Below, piece after piece: positions 27,340 to 39,944 of a DNA stretch of 64,000 bases. Both the position numbers and the translations under genes were made by a program. The notes beneath the pieces are model-generated. The model saw nothing but the letters and a program-made list of their open reading frames with translations, ran no database searches and was not told the origin of the DNA. Numbering within the stretch: the first letter of the stretch is position 1; the number at the start of each line of letters is the position of its first letter. The stretch is from Cryptomeria japonica (lineage: Eukaryota; Streptophyta; Pinopsida; Cupressales; Cupressaceae): positions 203,361,949 to 203,425,948 of the forward strand of contig NC_081409.1 of the NCBI RefSeq assembly GCF_030272615.1, given 5' to 3'.

Positions 27340-28239
27340 CACAAAACCATTATCATGTGGGTATGTGCAGGATCATGGTGTGCCAAAACAGGCCCTTAAG
27401 TGGCAATGAAATTTCAAAAAATCAGAGTTATGCAACTTGACATGAAAAATTGAATAAGTTATGAACATTATTTTTAAAATATGTAAGAAGAGAATCTATA
27501 GAAAATTGAATGTAATTTCTAAGCTACTAGTTGTTTTTAGAAAGAAAAAAAAATCCTATTTGATGAAAATTTCAAATTTCAATGCAGTGGTACAAAAATT
27601 TTAGGAAAAAGATAAGAAGTAGGTGTATGTCTGACCACCCTAATCACAATCAAATCATAATATTTTTTTATAAGATTTATAATATAAGTATTAGACTCAT
27701 GTCCGGATGTGACACATATTTTTTAATAATTTTTTATGAAGTAAATAATTATTTATGAATTTTTTACTACAACTTTTCAGAAATTTAGAAACTCCTACAT
27801 TTGACCACCTTAACTTGGTCAAAACCTTATGAAATTCATTTTTTAAAAATTTTTCCCTATAGTAGACGAAGCATAGGATGTGACGCATGTTTCAAATTCA
27901 AAAAATGTTATGCGGTTTGAAAGTTATGAGTATTTTTCAATCAGTCAATCAATCAGGACTTTTGTCAGAATTCAATAAGAAAATAAATAATAATTTTTTA
28001 TTAAATTCAAAATAAGACAAGCCTTATATTGTTGGAAAACTGAGAACGTCCTTAAAAAACCCTTTTTGTTTTATCAATTTTGGCTATAAAAAAAGTCGTC
28101 AGCCACTAGTGTAAAGTCTGGAAAATCAAGGAATACTGAAAAACACTTTTTTTCCGTTGACTTTCCAGGCTTGTCACTTCCAAGCCAAATCCCAAAGCAA
28201 ACTCGAACCAAAATATGGGGGGAAAAATTTATGTTTTAA
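27340..28239 (+). other. Distal part of the transposon relic before the inverted-repeat arm
   Basis: At 27350-27415 the sequence (GGGTATGTGCAGGATCATGG and GTGGCAATG) matches the minus strand of 36165-36235 (GGGTATGTGCAAGATCATGG, GTGGCAATGG). Between this and the main arm lie about 800 bp not matched on the right side. No protein is recognised. Confidence 0.5.
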
Positions 28240-28465
28240 AATTGGATATCGGATAAAATCGGATATCCAATTTTATAAAAAATAAAAAAATATATTTTAG
28301 TAAATTGGGCATAACTTTTGCGTTTTATATCAAAATTTTGATTTTTTACAGGCGTTGGAAAAGTAATTAAGAGCTCTATGATATGGAATAGGTATATTTT
28401 CAATTGTTTGTTTTAAAAAATAATTATAATTCATTTAAATGCATCCTTCATTTTTAAAACATAAA
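28240..28465 (+). repeat. Left arm of a long, diverged inverted repeat
   Basis: Reading forward: ATCGGATAAAATCGGATATCC, an A-rich stretch, TTTAGTAAATTGGGCATAAC, TTTTGCGTTT, AAAATTTTGATTTTTTACAG, GCGTTGGAAAAGTAATT, AATAATTATAATTCATTT, CATCCTTCA, TTTTAAAAC. The minus strand of 35870-36075 gives the same words in the same order with moderate divergence. The arm sits between the transposase relic and the pyrimidine/purine tract. Confidence 0.75.
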
Positions 28466-28589
28466 AAACTCATGACTTTTTCATATGATTTCCCTATTGC
28501 ATGAATTTTTGTAACAATCATCTCAAAATAAACTAAATAATTAATTAATTAATAATAAAAAATTTATGAATTTTATTGAGTTCGATAAA

Positions 28590-29215
28590 TTTTGATAAAC
28601 CATGTTATCTATGTTTGTTCCTTTCTCCACCTCTCTCTCCTAAACTTATCACACCACCTATTTGTTTCTTCCTCCCTCTCTTTTGTCCATATTTATACAT
28701 CTCTCTCTAGACCGATATCTCTAACTATCAATGAATACCTCATTAAATCTCTCAAGCTCTACAAGGTGCTTATGTTTCTACCTCTTCATAATTTCCTCCT
28801 CTATGTCACTCTCTCTTCCCTAAGATCTAGACTAGTCTCTCTAGCATTTCCTTCTCATCTCTGCATCAGAGGGGACAAGGAGAGGCATGGGGAAGTATCA
28901 AAAAAAGGAGATGGGGAGAGAGGTGAGAAGGAGAGATTAATTGGGGGGAAGAGAGAGTGAGAGAGAGAGAGAGCTATAGGTAATTAGGTGGAAGGCGAAG
29001 AGAGAGAGGGAGGGGGTGATTGGGGTGAAGAGAGAATGAGAGGGAGAGTTTGAGATTATTAGGGGGTAGGAGGAGAGGGGGAGAGGGGAAAGTATCAACA
29101 AAGAGAGAAGAGAGATGGGGACAAAGGTGAAGAGAGACATAGAGAGTAATTAGGGGGTGGGTAGAGGGGGAGAGGGAAGTATCTATAAACCCATAGGAGG
29201 AGAGAGGTTATCAAG
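28590..29215. repeat. Back-to-back pyrimidine and purine tracts left of the satellite
   Basis: 28590-28860 is C/T-rich (CTCTCTCC words) and 28870-29215 is its mirror, G/A-rich (GAGAGGGAG, GGGGTGATTGGGG). The long open frames on both strands here (Ser/Leu-rich or Arg/Glu-rich) are by-products of the composition. Confidence 0.8.
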
Positions 29216-29254
29216 GGTAATTGAGGAAAATAAATAATGTGAGAGAGAATATGG

Positions 29255-32200
29255 TGTCCTAAAGGGTCATATGGTGTCTCATGAACCTTTAGGACACCAT
29301 ATGACACCTTAGGACACCGTATGATGTTGTTATAAGTCTTATGGTGTCGTAAGGGGTCATATGGTGTTCTATGAGCCTTTAGGACACCATATGGTGTCAT
29401 TACAAGTCGTATGGTGTGTTAAGGGGTCATATGGTATCCTATGACCCCTTAGGACACCATATGACCCCTTAGGTATTGTTAGGGGTCATATTGTGTACGA
29501 ATGGGTCATATGGTGTCGTTGGGGGTTGTATGGTGTGCTAAGGGGTCATATTGTGTCCTAAGGGGTCACAAGACATCATATGACCCCTTAGACACCATAT
29601 GATCCATTAGGTTTTGTTAGGGCTCATACTATGTCCTAAGAGGTCATATGGTGTCCCATGACCCTTTAGGACACCATATGACCCCTTAGAACATCATATG
29701 GTGTCGTTATGGGTCTTATGGTGTCCTAAGGGGTCATATGGTATTCTATAACCCCTTAGGACACCATATGACCCCTTAGGACATTATATGACCCCTTAGG
29801 ATACCATACGATACCTTGGGACACCATATGGTATCGCAAGGAGTCGTATGGTGTCCTAAGGGGTCATATGGTGTCCTATGAACCCTTAGGACACTAATAG
29901 ACCCATTAGGTGTCATCAGGGGTCCTATTGTGTCCTAATGGGTCATATGATGTTGTATGACCCCTTAGGACACCATATGCTTGGAGACAATATAGTGCTA
30001 TGGGTCGTATGGTGTCCTATGACACCTTAGGACACCATATGACCCCTTAGGATACCATTTGGTGTTGTTATGTGTCGTATGGTATCCTATGACCCCTTAA
30101 GTGTCATTAGGGTTATTTTATGTCCTAAGGGGTCATATTGTGTCCTAAGGGGTCATACGGTGTCCTATGAACCCTTAGGAGACTATATGACGTCGTTAGG
30201 GGTCATATTATGTCCTAAGGGGTCATATTGTGTCTTATGACCCCTTAGGACACCACATGGTGTCGTTATGGGTCGTATGGTCTTCTAAGGGGTCATATGG
30301 TGTTCTATGACCCCTTAGGACACCAATTTTATGTTGTTATGGGTCGTATGGTCTCCTAAGGGGTCATATGGTGTCCTATGACCCCTTAGGACACCATATG
30401 GTTTCATTATGCGTCGTATGGTTTCCTAAGGGGTCATATGGTGTTCTATGACCCCTTAGGACACCATATGGTGTCATTAAGGGTCGTATGGTGTGCTAAG
30501 GGGTCATATGGTGTCCTATGACCATTTATAACACTATATGACCACTTAGGTATCGTTAGGCATCATTTTATGTCGTTAGGGGTCATATTATATCCTATGA
30601 CCCCTTAGGACACAATATGAGCCCTTAGGTGTTGTTAGGGGTCATATTGTGTCCTAACGGGTCATATAGTGTCCTACGACCCCTTAGGACACCATATGGT
30701 ATCGTTTGGGATTGTATGGTGTGCTAAGGGGTCATATTGTGTCCTAAAGATTCCTAGGACATCATATAACCTCTCGGGACACCATATGACCCCTTATATA
30801 TCATTAGGGGTCATATGGTGTCTCATGACACCATATGACCCCTTAGGACACCATATCGTGTTGTTATGGGTCTTCTTATGTTCTAAGGGGTTATATGGTG
30901 TTCTAAGGGGCCATATGGTTTTATATGACCCCTTAGGATACCATATGACGCCTTAGGAAACCATATGGTGTTGTAAAGGGTCGTATGGTGTTCTAAGGGG
31001 TCATATGGTGTTCTATGGGGTCATATGGTTTTGTATGACCCCTTAGGACACCATATAACGTTGTTAGGGGTCATATTGCATCTTATGACCCCTTAGGACA
31101 CCACATGGTGTCGTTATATGTCGTATGGTGTTCTAAGGGGTCATATGGTGTTCTATGACCCTCTAGGATATCATATTATGTTGTTATGGGTCATATGGTC
31201 TCCTAAGGAGTCATATAGTGTCTTATGACCCCTTAGGACACCATATGGTGTCATCATGCATCGTATGGTATCCTAAGGGGTCATATGGTGTTATATGACC
31301 CCTTAGGACACCATATGATCTCTTAAGACACCATATGGTGTCGTTAGGGGTCGTATGGAGTGCTAAGGGGTCATATGGTGTCCTATCACCCCTTAGCATA
31401 GAATATGACCCCTTAGTACACCATACAATGTCCTTAGGGGTCATATGGTGTCCTATGACCCCTTAGGACATAATATGACCCCTTAGGTTTTGTTAGGGGT
31501 CATATTATGTCCTAACGGGTTATATGGTGTCCTACAACCCCTTAGGACACCATATGGTGTCATTAGGGGTTGTATGGTGTGCTAAGGGGTCATATTTTGT
31601 TCTAAAGGTTCCTAGGACATCATATAACCCCTTAGGACACCATATGACCCCTTAGGTATCGTTAGGGGTCATATTGTGTCCTAAGGAGTCATATGGTGTC
31701 TGATGACACCATATGACCCCTTAGGGCACCATATTGTGTGGTTACGGGTCTACTTGTGTTCTAAGGGGTCATATGGTGTTATATGACCCCTTAGGATACC
31801 ATATGACCCTTTAGGAAACTATATGGTGTCGTAAAGGGTGGTATGGTGTCACAAGGGGTCGTATGGTGTCCTAAGGGGTCATATGGTGTCCTATGACCCC
31901 TCAAGACACTATATGGCATTGTTAGGGGTCATATTATGTCCTAAGGGGTAATATTGTGTCTTATGACCCCATAAGACACCACATGGTGTCGTTATGGGTC
32001 GTATGGTGTTCTAAGGGGTCATATGGTGTTCTATTACCCTCTAAGACACCATATTATGTTGTTATGGGTTGTATAGTCCTCTAAGGGGTCATATGGTGTC
32101 CTATGACCCCTTAAGACATCATATAGTGTCATTATGCATCGTATAGTGTCCTAAGGGGTCATATGGTGTTCTATGACCCCTTAGGACACCATATGACTCC

Positions 32201-34775
32201 TTAGGACACCATATGGTGACATTAGGGGTCATATGGTGTGCTAAGGGGTCAAATAGTGTCATATGACCCCTTAAGACACCACATGGTGTCGTTATGGGTC
32301 GTATGGTGTTCTAAGGGGTCATATGTTGTTCTATGACCCTCTAAGACACCATATTATGTTGTTATGGGTTGTATGGTCCTCTAAGGGGTCATATGGTGTC
32401 CTATGACCCCTTAGAACACCATATAGTGTCATTATGCATCGTATGGTGTCTTAAGGGGTCATATGGTGTTCTATGACCCCTTAGGACACCATATGGTGTC
32501 ATTAGGGGTCATATGGTGTGTTAAGGGGTCAAATGGTGTCCTATGACCCCTTAGAACACCATATGACCCCTTAGGTATCGTTAGGGGTCATATGGTGTCC
32601 TATGACCCCTTAAGACACCATATAGTGTTGTTAGGGGTCATATGGTGTCCTATGACCCCTTACAACACAATATGACCCCTTAGGTGTTGTTAGGGGTCAT
32701 ATTGTGTCCTAATGGTCATATGGTGTCCTACGACCCCTTAGGACACCATATGGTGTTGTATGGTGTGCTAAGGGGTCATATTGTGTCCTAAAGGTTCCTA
32801 AGACATCATATAACCCCTTGGGACACCATATGACCCCTTTTGTATCGTTAGGGGTCATATTGTGTCCTAAGGGGTCATATGGTGTCTCCTGACACCATAT
32901 GACCCCTTCAGACACCATATCATGTTGTTATGGGTCTTCTTGTGTTATAAGGGGTCATATGGTGTTATATGACCCATTAGGTGTTGTTAGGGTTCATATT
33001 GCATCCTAACGTGTTATATGGTGCCCGACAACCCCTTAAGACATCATATGGTGTCATTAGGGGTTGTATGGTGTGCTAAGGGGTCATATTGTGTCCTAAA
33101 GGTTCCTAGGACATCATATAACCCCTTAGGACACCATATGACTCCTTAGGTATCGTTAGGGGTCATACTATTTCCTAAGGGGTCATACGGTGTCTCATGA
33201 CACCATATGACCCCTTAGGACACCATATCATGTCGTTATGGGTCTTCTTGTGTTCTAAGGGGTCATATGGTGTTATATGACCCCTTAGGACACCATATGA
33301 CCCCTTAGGACACCATATGGTGTCGTAAAGGGTGGTATGATGTTGTATGGTGTCCTAAGGGGTCATATGGTGTCCTATGACCCATTGGGACACTATATGA
33401 CATCATTAGGGGTCATATTATGTCCTAAGGGGTAATATTGTGTCTCATGACCCCTTCAGACACTAGATGGTGTCGTTATGGGTCGTATGGTGTTCTAAGG
33501 GGTCATATGGTGTTCTATGACCCTCTAGGACACCATATTATGTTGTTATGGGTCATATGGTCTCCTAAGGGGTCATATGGTGTCCTATGATCCCTTAGGA
33601 CACCATATAGTGTCAGTATGCATCATATGGTGTCCTAAGGGGTCATTTGGTGTTCTATGACCCCTTAGGACACCATATGGTGTCATTAGGGGTTGTATGG
33701 TGTGTTAAGGGGTTATATTGTGTCCTATGACCCCTCAGAACACCATATGACCCCTTAGGTATCGTTAGGTGTCATTTTGTGTTGTTATAGGTCATATGGT
33801 CTCCTATGAACCCTTAGGACACAATATGACCCCTGAAGACACCATATAGTGTCATTAGGGGTCATATGGTGTCCTATGACCCCTTAGGATACACTATGAC
33901 CCCTTAGGTGTTGTTAGGGGTCATATTCTGTCCTAACAAGTCATATGGTGTCCTACGACCCCTTAGGACACCATATGGCATCATTAGGGGTTGTATGGTG
34001 TGCTAAGGGATCATATTATGTCCTAAAGGTTTCTAGGACATCAGATAACCCCTTAGGACACCATATGGCCCCTTAGGTATCGTTAGGGGTCATATTGTGT
34101 CCTAAGGGGTCATATGGTGTCTCCTGACACCATATGACCCCTAAGGACACCATATCATGTCATTATGGGTCTTCTTGTGTTATAAGGGGTCATATGGTGC
34201 TGTATGTCCCCTTAGAACACCATATGGTGTCGTAAGGGATCGTATGGTGTTATAAGGGGTCATATGGTGTCCTATGACCCCTTATAACACCATACAATCC
34301 CTTACAACACCATATGGTGTTATAAGGGGTCATATTATATGACCCCTTAGGTGTCGTCATGGGTCGTATTGTGTCCTAATTGGTCATATGATATTCTTTG
34401 ACCCCTTAAGACACCATATGACCCCTTGGTATACTATATGGTACTATGGGTCATATGGTGTCCTAAGGGATCATATGGTGTCCTATGACCCCTTAGGACA
34501 CCATATGACCCTTTAGGATGCCACATTGTGTCATTAGGGGTTGTATGGTATCCTAAGGGGTCATTTGGTGTCTTATGACCCCTTAGGACACCATACGGTG
34601 TTATTAGGGGTCTTATTGTGTCTTAAGGGGTCATATGGTGTTTTATGACCCCTTATGACACCATATGACCCCTTAGGAGACCATATGGTGTCGTTAGGGG
34701 TCATATTGTGTCCTAAGGGGTCATATGATGTTCTATGACCCCTTAAGACATGATATAACCCCTTAGGAGACCATA
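29255..34775. repeat. 5.5-kb satellite of alternating, mutually complementary ~20-bp units
   Basis: The unit GGGGTCATATGGTGTCCTA and its exact reverse complement TAGGACACCATATGACCCC recur in alternation for the whole block, joined by AAGG/TATG or short spacers such as TTGTTAGGGGT. Where a reverse unit meets a forward unit, the perfect 16-bp palindrome GACACCATATGGTGTC forms; it or one-base variants occur many times. Higher-order segments of several hundred bases repeat as well (for example the run around 31,960-32,200 is closely matched by 32,270-32,500). Single strands could fold into long imperfect hairpins. Open frames in it (up to about 100 codons, translating to TPYDPLGHH-like peptides) merely reflect the repeat. 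Confidence 0.95.
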
Positions 34776-34779
34776 TATA

Positions 34780-35850
34780 CTAATTTTCAAATAAGGAGAG
34801 ATATAAGGGTGAAGAGAGATGAAGAACTAAAGAGAGGGAAAAGAACTAAAGGACAAGGACATAAATAAAGATATAGATATTAAGGAGTATGAAGTGAGAG
34901 GGAGAAAAACTAAAGGACAAGGATGGATAGAGAGAGGTAGACATATCTAGATATTGAAAAGGAGAGAGGAAGATAGAGATAAAAAATGAAGATAAAGGGA
35001 GAGGGAGGTGAATAGATATAGAGAAAGAGAGAGGTAAAGACAAAGATAAATATATGAAGAGATGGAGAAAAATGGACAAAGAGGGGTAAACAGAGAGATA
35101 AAAAAAAGTAAGAGATAGAGATTATAGATAGGGATAGATAGAGAGGGAGAGAGAAAAAGAGGAAGAGAGATATATAAAGGCACTATAGAGAAGGATGTGG
35201 GGAGAGAGAAAAATATATATAAAGATGGGGTACCTAAAGAGATAAAATTTTCAAGAGGGTGATAGAGGAAGAGACAGAGAAGTAGATTAATCATGTATAG
35301 AGGAATATATATAAAGATAGAGGAACATATAAAAAGAGAGATTGATAGGGAAAGAGATGGAGATGTGATGATGGAGATAGAGATATATATGGATAGAAAA
35401 TGATAGAGAGAGTAAGAAAAATGGAGGGAGAGGTGGAGTGAATAAGTGAGATTTAGAGATAATGAGATATAAATATACATGAAGATAGATCTATAGGGAT
35501 ATAGAGAGAGAGGGGACAAGATAGGGAGAGAATGGAGTTGATAGAGACAAGTAATATATAAGTATAGGTAGGATAAGGTAAAGGAGGGAGATAAATAGAG
35601 AGAAGTGAGATTATTAGAGAGAAATATAGAAATAAGGACTGACAATGATGGAGTGGGAGAGGGAGAGAAATGAATAGAAAGATGGAGATATATGCAGAGA
35701 TGCATGTAACTTGGGAATTTATTTATCTACATGGAATGAGAAAACAAGTGACATAAGTAGAGAAGAAAGAGATATATAAAATATATTATATAAGTATAGA
35801 TAGACAAGTGATAGATAAAGGAGGTGATAGGAAAAAAAAAATGAGACTTT
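34780..35850. repeat. Purine-rich tract right of the satellite
   Basis: About 1 kb of G/A-rich simple sequence (GAGAGGGAGA, GATAGAGAGAG, GATATAGATA). Its complement is pyrimidine-rich, so together with the left C/T tract it continues the inverted symmetry around the satellite. A 252-codon minus-strand frame (34947-35705) of Ser, Leu, Tyr and Ile is a composition artefact. Confidence 0.85.
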
Positions 35851-35869
35851 GTATGCAAAATTTGTGAGT

Positions 35870-36075
35870 ATTTAAAGTTTTAAAATTGAAGGACTAACTT
35901 CAAATGATTATAATTAATTTTTGGTCTATAATATCATCAAAATACCTCATCCATTTGATAGGTCTATGAATTACCTTTCCAATGCCTATAAAAAATCAAA
36001 ATTTCAATAAGAAACGCAAAAGTTATGCCCATTTTACTAAACTATATTTTTTATGTTGATATTATCGGATATCTG
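35870..36075 (-). repeat. Right arm of the long inverted repeat
   Basis: On the minus strand it shows ATCCGATAATATC, TTTAGTAAAATGGGCATAAC, TTTTGCGTTTC, AAATTTTGATTTTTTATAGG, CATTGGAAAGGTAATTCA, TTAATTATAATCATTTGA, TCCTTCAATTTTAAAAC, matching the left arm at 28240-28465. Beyond it, 36165-36235 also matches 27350-27415 in inverted orientation. Confidence 0.75.
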
Positions 36076-36479
36076 ATTTGGTTTGGTATTACCAAACCAA
36101 ATTCAAATTTCACCCAACCCAAACAAAAAGTCAAAGCGGATTTTGGCGTGTTTGGAAAGGTTGAAAACACATTTCTTTCTCCATTGCCACTTTTTGGCCC
36201 CCCATGATCTTGCACATACCCATGTATTACCACCTTAAATTCTATCAACAATTGTTAAGCTATTGAAGCATCATGCCAAACCAAGGACAAAAGAACTATG
36301 GATAGTTAGTTGTGTCAATCATGAAGCAATATTGGATACTTTGAAGCTAAGAGATGACCTTCAGGCACACTTGACTAGCATATCTAGCTAATACCAAATG
36401 GGGGGAAATATGATAATTTCCATGTCATATTCATACTCGTGTTTAATTTTAACCATTTTTGAGTGAAACGTATGTTGGA

Positions 36480-37115
36480 TTTTATGTTTTTGTTAACAAT
36501 TACTAACAAATGTAGGTATTTTTGTTGGACAATACTATTGCGCCAACATTTTGCTTGAACATTGTGGGTAAATTTGATGTAATTTTTATAAACAAGTATC
36601 TTCAAGGTATATTCCTATCTCTCGATTTGTTATGGTGTATTTAATTTCAAAGAATGAGATCATAAAACTTTATTATTCACTTTGTTTATGTTTCTTAAAA
36701 ATTCTTTTAAAATGTAGGTTTTTTTATGGACAGTACTAAACTGCATCAATATTTTCCTTGAACATTGCGAGTACATTTGATTTAATTCATAAAAAGGTAT
36801 CTTCATGATATGCTCCTACCTCTTGATTTATTATCATGCATTTCATTTCAAAGAACTATCATAAAAAAAATTGTTCACATTGTTAATGTTTCTTAACAAT
36901 TCATAACAAATGTAGGCATTTTGATGGACAATATTATTGCATCAACATTTTGCTTGATCATTGCTAGTGCATTCAATGTAATTCATACAGAGGATTTTTC
37001 CTGATATACTCCTACCTCTTGATTTATTATCTTGAATTTAATTTCAAAGAATGATCATAAAAAATTGTTGTTCATGTTGTTTATGTTTCTTAACAATTCT
37101 TAATAGATGTATATC
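36480..37115. repeat. ~200-bp tandem repeat, about three copies
   Basis: The word AATGTAGG starting each unit recurs at about 36510, 36713 and 36911 and, diverged, at 37106. Shared words are GGACA.TACTA, CATCAA.ATTTT, TTGAACATTG, CTCCTACCTCTTGATTTATTAT and TGTTTATGTTTCTTAACAATTC. Confidence 0.8.
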
Positions 37116-37479
37116 TTAATTTATATGTGGGCACTTGTCTACACACATGTGAAGTTACTATGGCAATGCATCCAAATTGGAGTACATGTTACTTTCATTA
37201 TTAAATTACCTTTAGTCAATATTCCTTCTTTTTTACTAACATATTTTATAATATTGCAATGTAGGTGTCTTCAAGAGTAGCAATTGTTGGAGTTGTAAAT
37301 TATGGAGCAAGGATATTAGAAGCACATGTATTACTTGTGTATCTAGAATAGCTCGATAGTAGGATGTAGTGATGTATTTGTACATAATGAAACAGACAAA
37401 ATTATATGGCTATTATTAGTTGTATTGATGATATATGATGTATTTGTACATGAGGACATGGGAAATCATAAGGATATAT

Positions 37480-37905
37480 TGATGGTGGATATATGATGTC
37501 ACATGTATGTGTGATTCTAATTATGTTTCTATTTCTATGTATGCAAATTATGATAATTATGATGAGAAAGATGCATAGACTAATAAATCTTATGTGTATG
37601 ACCTACTTACGTATGTTCACAAATTTCACATGTATATGTAAAATGTTGATTATGTGTCTAGAATGTATGAAAATTATGATGATTATGATGAAAAAGACGC
37701 ATCAACTAAAAAGTGTTGTGTATGACCTACTTATGTATGTTCATGGATGTCACATGTATGTGTATTGTTGACTATGTGTCTATAATGTATGCAAATTATG
37801 ATGATTATGATGTAAAAGATGCATAGACTAACAAATCTTATGTGTATGACCTACTTACACATGTCTAGAGATGTTGCATGTATGTGTAATGATGATTTTG
37901 ATGAA
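37480..37905. repeat. ~125-bp tandem repeat, about 3.5 copies
   Basis: TCACATGTATGTG recurs at about 37499, 37627, 37750 and 37876, each followed by TATGTGTCTA..ATGTATGCAA, ATTATGATGATTATGATG, GATGCATAGACTAA and TATGACCTACTTA. Confidence 0.85.
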
Positions 37906-37954
37906 AATATGCATAGACCAAAATATCCCATGTTTACCTTTATTAATGTTGTTT

Positions 37955-38245
37955 TAGGTTCATTAAGGCTATCCTCAGTTCATCAAGAATTCCCTAAATT
38001 CAATAGGGTTGTCCTAGGTTCATTAAGGTTATCCTATGTTTATTAGAGTTGTCCTAGGTTCATTAGGATTTCCCTACAATCATTAGGGTTTACCTAGGCT
38101 CATTAGGGTTGTCATAGGTTCATTAGGACCATCCTAGGTTTATAAGCATTGTCCTATATTAATTATATTAGTTCTAGGTTCATTAGGACTACCCTATGAT
38201 CATTAGGACGTTGATTAAGAATATACTAGGTTCATTAGTATTGTC
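37955..38245. repeat. Short tandem repeat CCTAGGTTCATTAGGGTTGT, ~24-bp period
   Basis: About twelve degenerate units of TAGGTTCATTAGG followed by GTTGTCC or ATTTCCC. The same repeat in inverse orientation (ATAGGACAACCCTAATGAAC) occurs at 39945-40110, so the pair brackets the ~355-bp repeat block between them. Confidence 0.85.
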
Positions 38246-38399
38246 ATTTTTTAGGTACTTTTTCCAGTGATCTACCCACTTTTATTTAATCCATGAGTAC
38301 TATGTAGAATGTAGCAAATATATTTGCGATAGATATTATTGCCCATGTTGTACCATAGTCTGTGAATGGTAATTGCTAACCTAAAAGAGAAATATTTAC

Positions 38400-39900
38400 A
38401 GGACCAAAATCTCGGTGTAGTTAGTTTGGAGAGCTTGGGTGTGAAGCATGACCATGCCTAGTGTAGATGTTTGCATTTGGATGTGTTGGTGATGACGGTT
38501 CATGCTCATGATGAACAAAACAAAAATTAGGCTACCTTGCAACTTTTTATTGCATGCATTTGACAGTGTTTGCATCAACAAAAAAAATATTGCCCTAGGA
38601 AATTGGGTCTAAGTCTTAAAATATGAGATAGGTAATTATAGAGGGATTTCAAGTAGCCCTATAGGTTCAAATGGTATGTTCATATGTGATACAGATTTTG
38701 AGAAACAGTTACCCATCAAAGTTTGATAGTTTTTTTACTTTAGCGCACTTAAGAGATAGAATCGCTAGGGTATGCTTGAAATGTGCAGGTGAGTTGGGAA
38801 GAAAAATAAGAGCACACCTAGTATAAACCTACCCACCTCAACGTGTTGGAACTAATGTTTCATTCCCATGATGAACAGATTAGGTTACCTTACAACTTTT
38901 CATTGCATGCATTTGATAATTTTTACATCAATAGAAAAATTGCTACCCTAAGAAATTGGGTTTGAATCTTGAAAATATGAGATAGGTTATTGTATAGGGG
39001 GGCCTCATGCGATCCTCCAAGTTCAAATGATATGTTTTTATGTGTCACATATTCTAAGAAATAGCCCATCAAAGTTTGACAGTTTTTCAAACTTAAGACA
39101 CTTAAGAGATGGCATCGCTACGGTATGGCCTTGAACGTTCAATTAATTTGGGAAGCAAAAAAAGACAATGCCTAGCATAAACCCACCTACCTAGACTCAG
39201 TGGCATTGATGGTTAGGTACCACGATGAACATAACTAAAATTAGGCTACCTTGCAACTTTTCATTGCATGCATCTAATGACTTTTGCATTAACAAAAGAA
39301 TTGTTTCCTTAAGAAAATGTCTTTGAGTCTTGAAAACCTAAGAAAGGCTATTATATATGTCTCTCACATGAATATTTAGGTTCAAACAGATTAATCGTAT
39401 GTGCCCCAAATTATGAGAAACATCTCATCAAATTTTGATAATTTTTTGAACTTAGCATACTTTTCAACTAAGGTATGGCCCAAAATGTTTCAGAGAGTTG
39501 TTGGTGTTGATGGTTAGGTACCACGATAAACAAAACAAAAATTAGGCTACCTTGCAACTTTGCAAATGTTGCATGCATCTAAGAACTTTTGCATTAACAG
39601 GAAAAATTGTTTCCTTAAGAAAATGGGTTTTAGTCTTGAAAATCAGAGATTGGTTATTGTAGAGAGGCCTCACATGATCTTGTAGGTTCAAATGGATCAT
39701 TTGTATATGCCTTAGATTTTGAGAAACGCTCATCAAAATTTGACATTTTTTTCAACTTGGTGTACTTATGAGATATTATCACTAGGGTATGGCCTTGAAT
39801 GTTCAAGTGAGTAAGGAAGAAAAATAGAAGCATGCCTAGCATACACTAGATCAACCAAACACATTGGCACTGATGATTCATGCCCATGATAGTTTTTGTA
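38400..39900. repeat. ~355-bp tandem repeat, four to five diverged copies
   Basis: The anchor AGGCTACCTTGCAACTTTTCATTGCATGCAT recurs with changes at about 38528, 38884, 39243 and 39543. Each copy also has AAATTGGGT.TGA.TCTTGAAAA, GATAGGTTATTGTA, CAAATGGTATGTT, CATCAAAGTTTGA.AGTTTTT and GGTATGGCCTTGAA.GTTCAA. The last interval is shorter (about 300 bp). Confidence 0.85.
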
Positions 39901-39944
39901 ACTTTTTGACACTTTTTGACACTTTTTGACACTTTTTGACAAAC

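Noticed and set aside
28592-28960. 122-codon plus-strand open frame
   Set aside because: Runs from a C/T tract into a G/A tract; Ser/Leu-rich then Arg/Glu-rich composition follows from the repeat.
29255-34775. Several 67-101-codon open frames in the satellite encoding TPYDPLGHH-like peptides
   Set aside because: They appear in many frames on both strands because the repeat unit lacks stops in some phases; no start context or conserved protein beyond the DNA repeat itself.
29255-34775. Regular spaced repeats resembling a CRISPR array
   Set aside because: Units alternate with their reverse complements, spacers are short and not unique, and the DNA is from a plant nucleus.
34947-35705. 252-codon minus-strand open frame rich in Ser, Leu, Tyr and Ile
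   Set aside because: It is the complement of a G/A-rich simple tract; composition is that of translated TCTC/TATC repeats and there is no domain.
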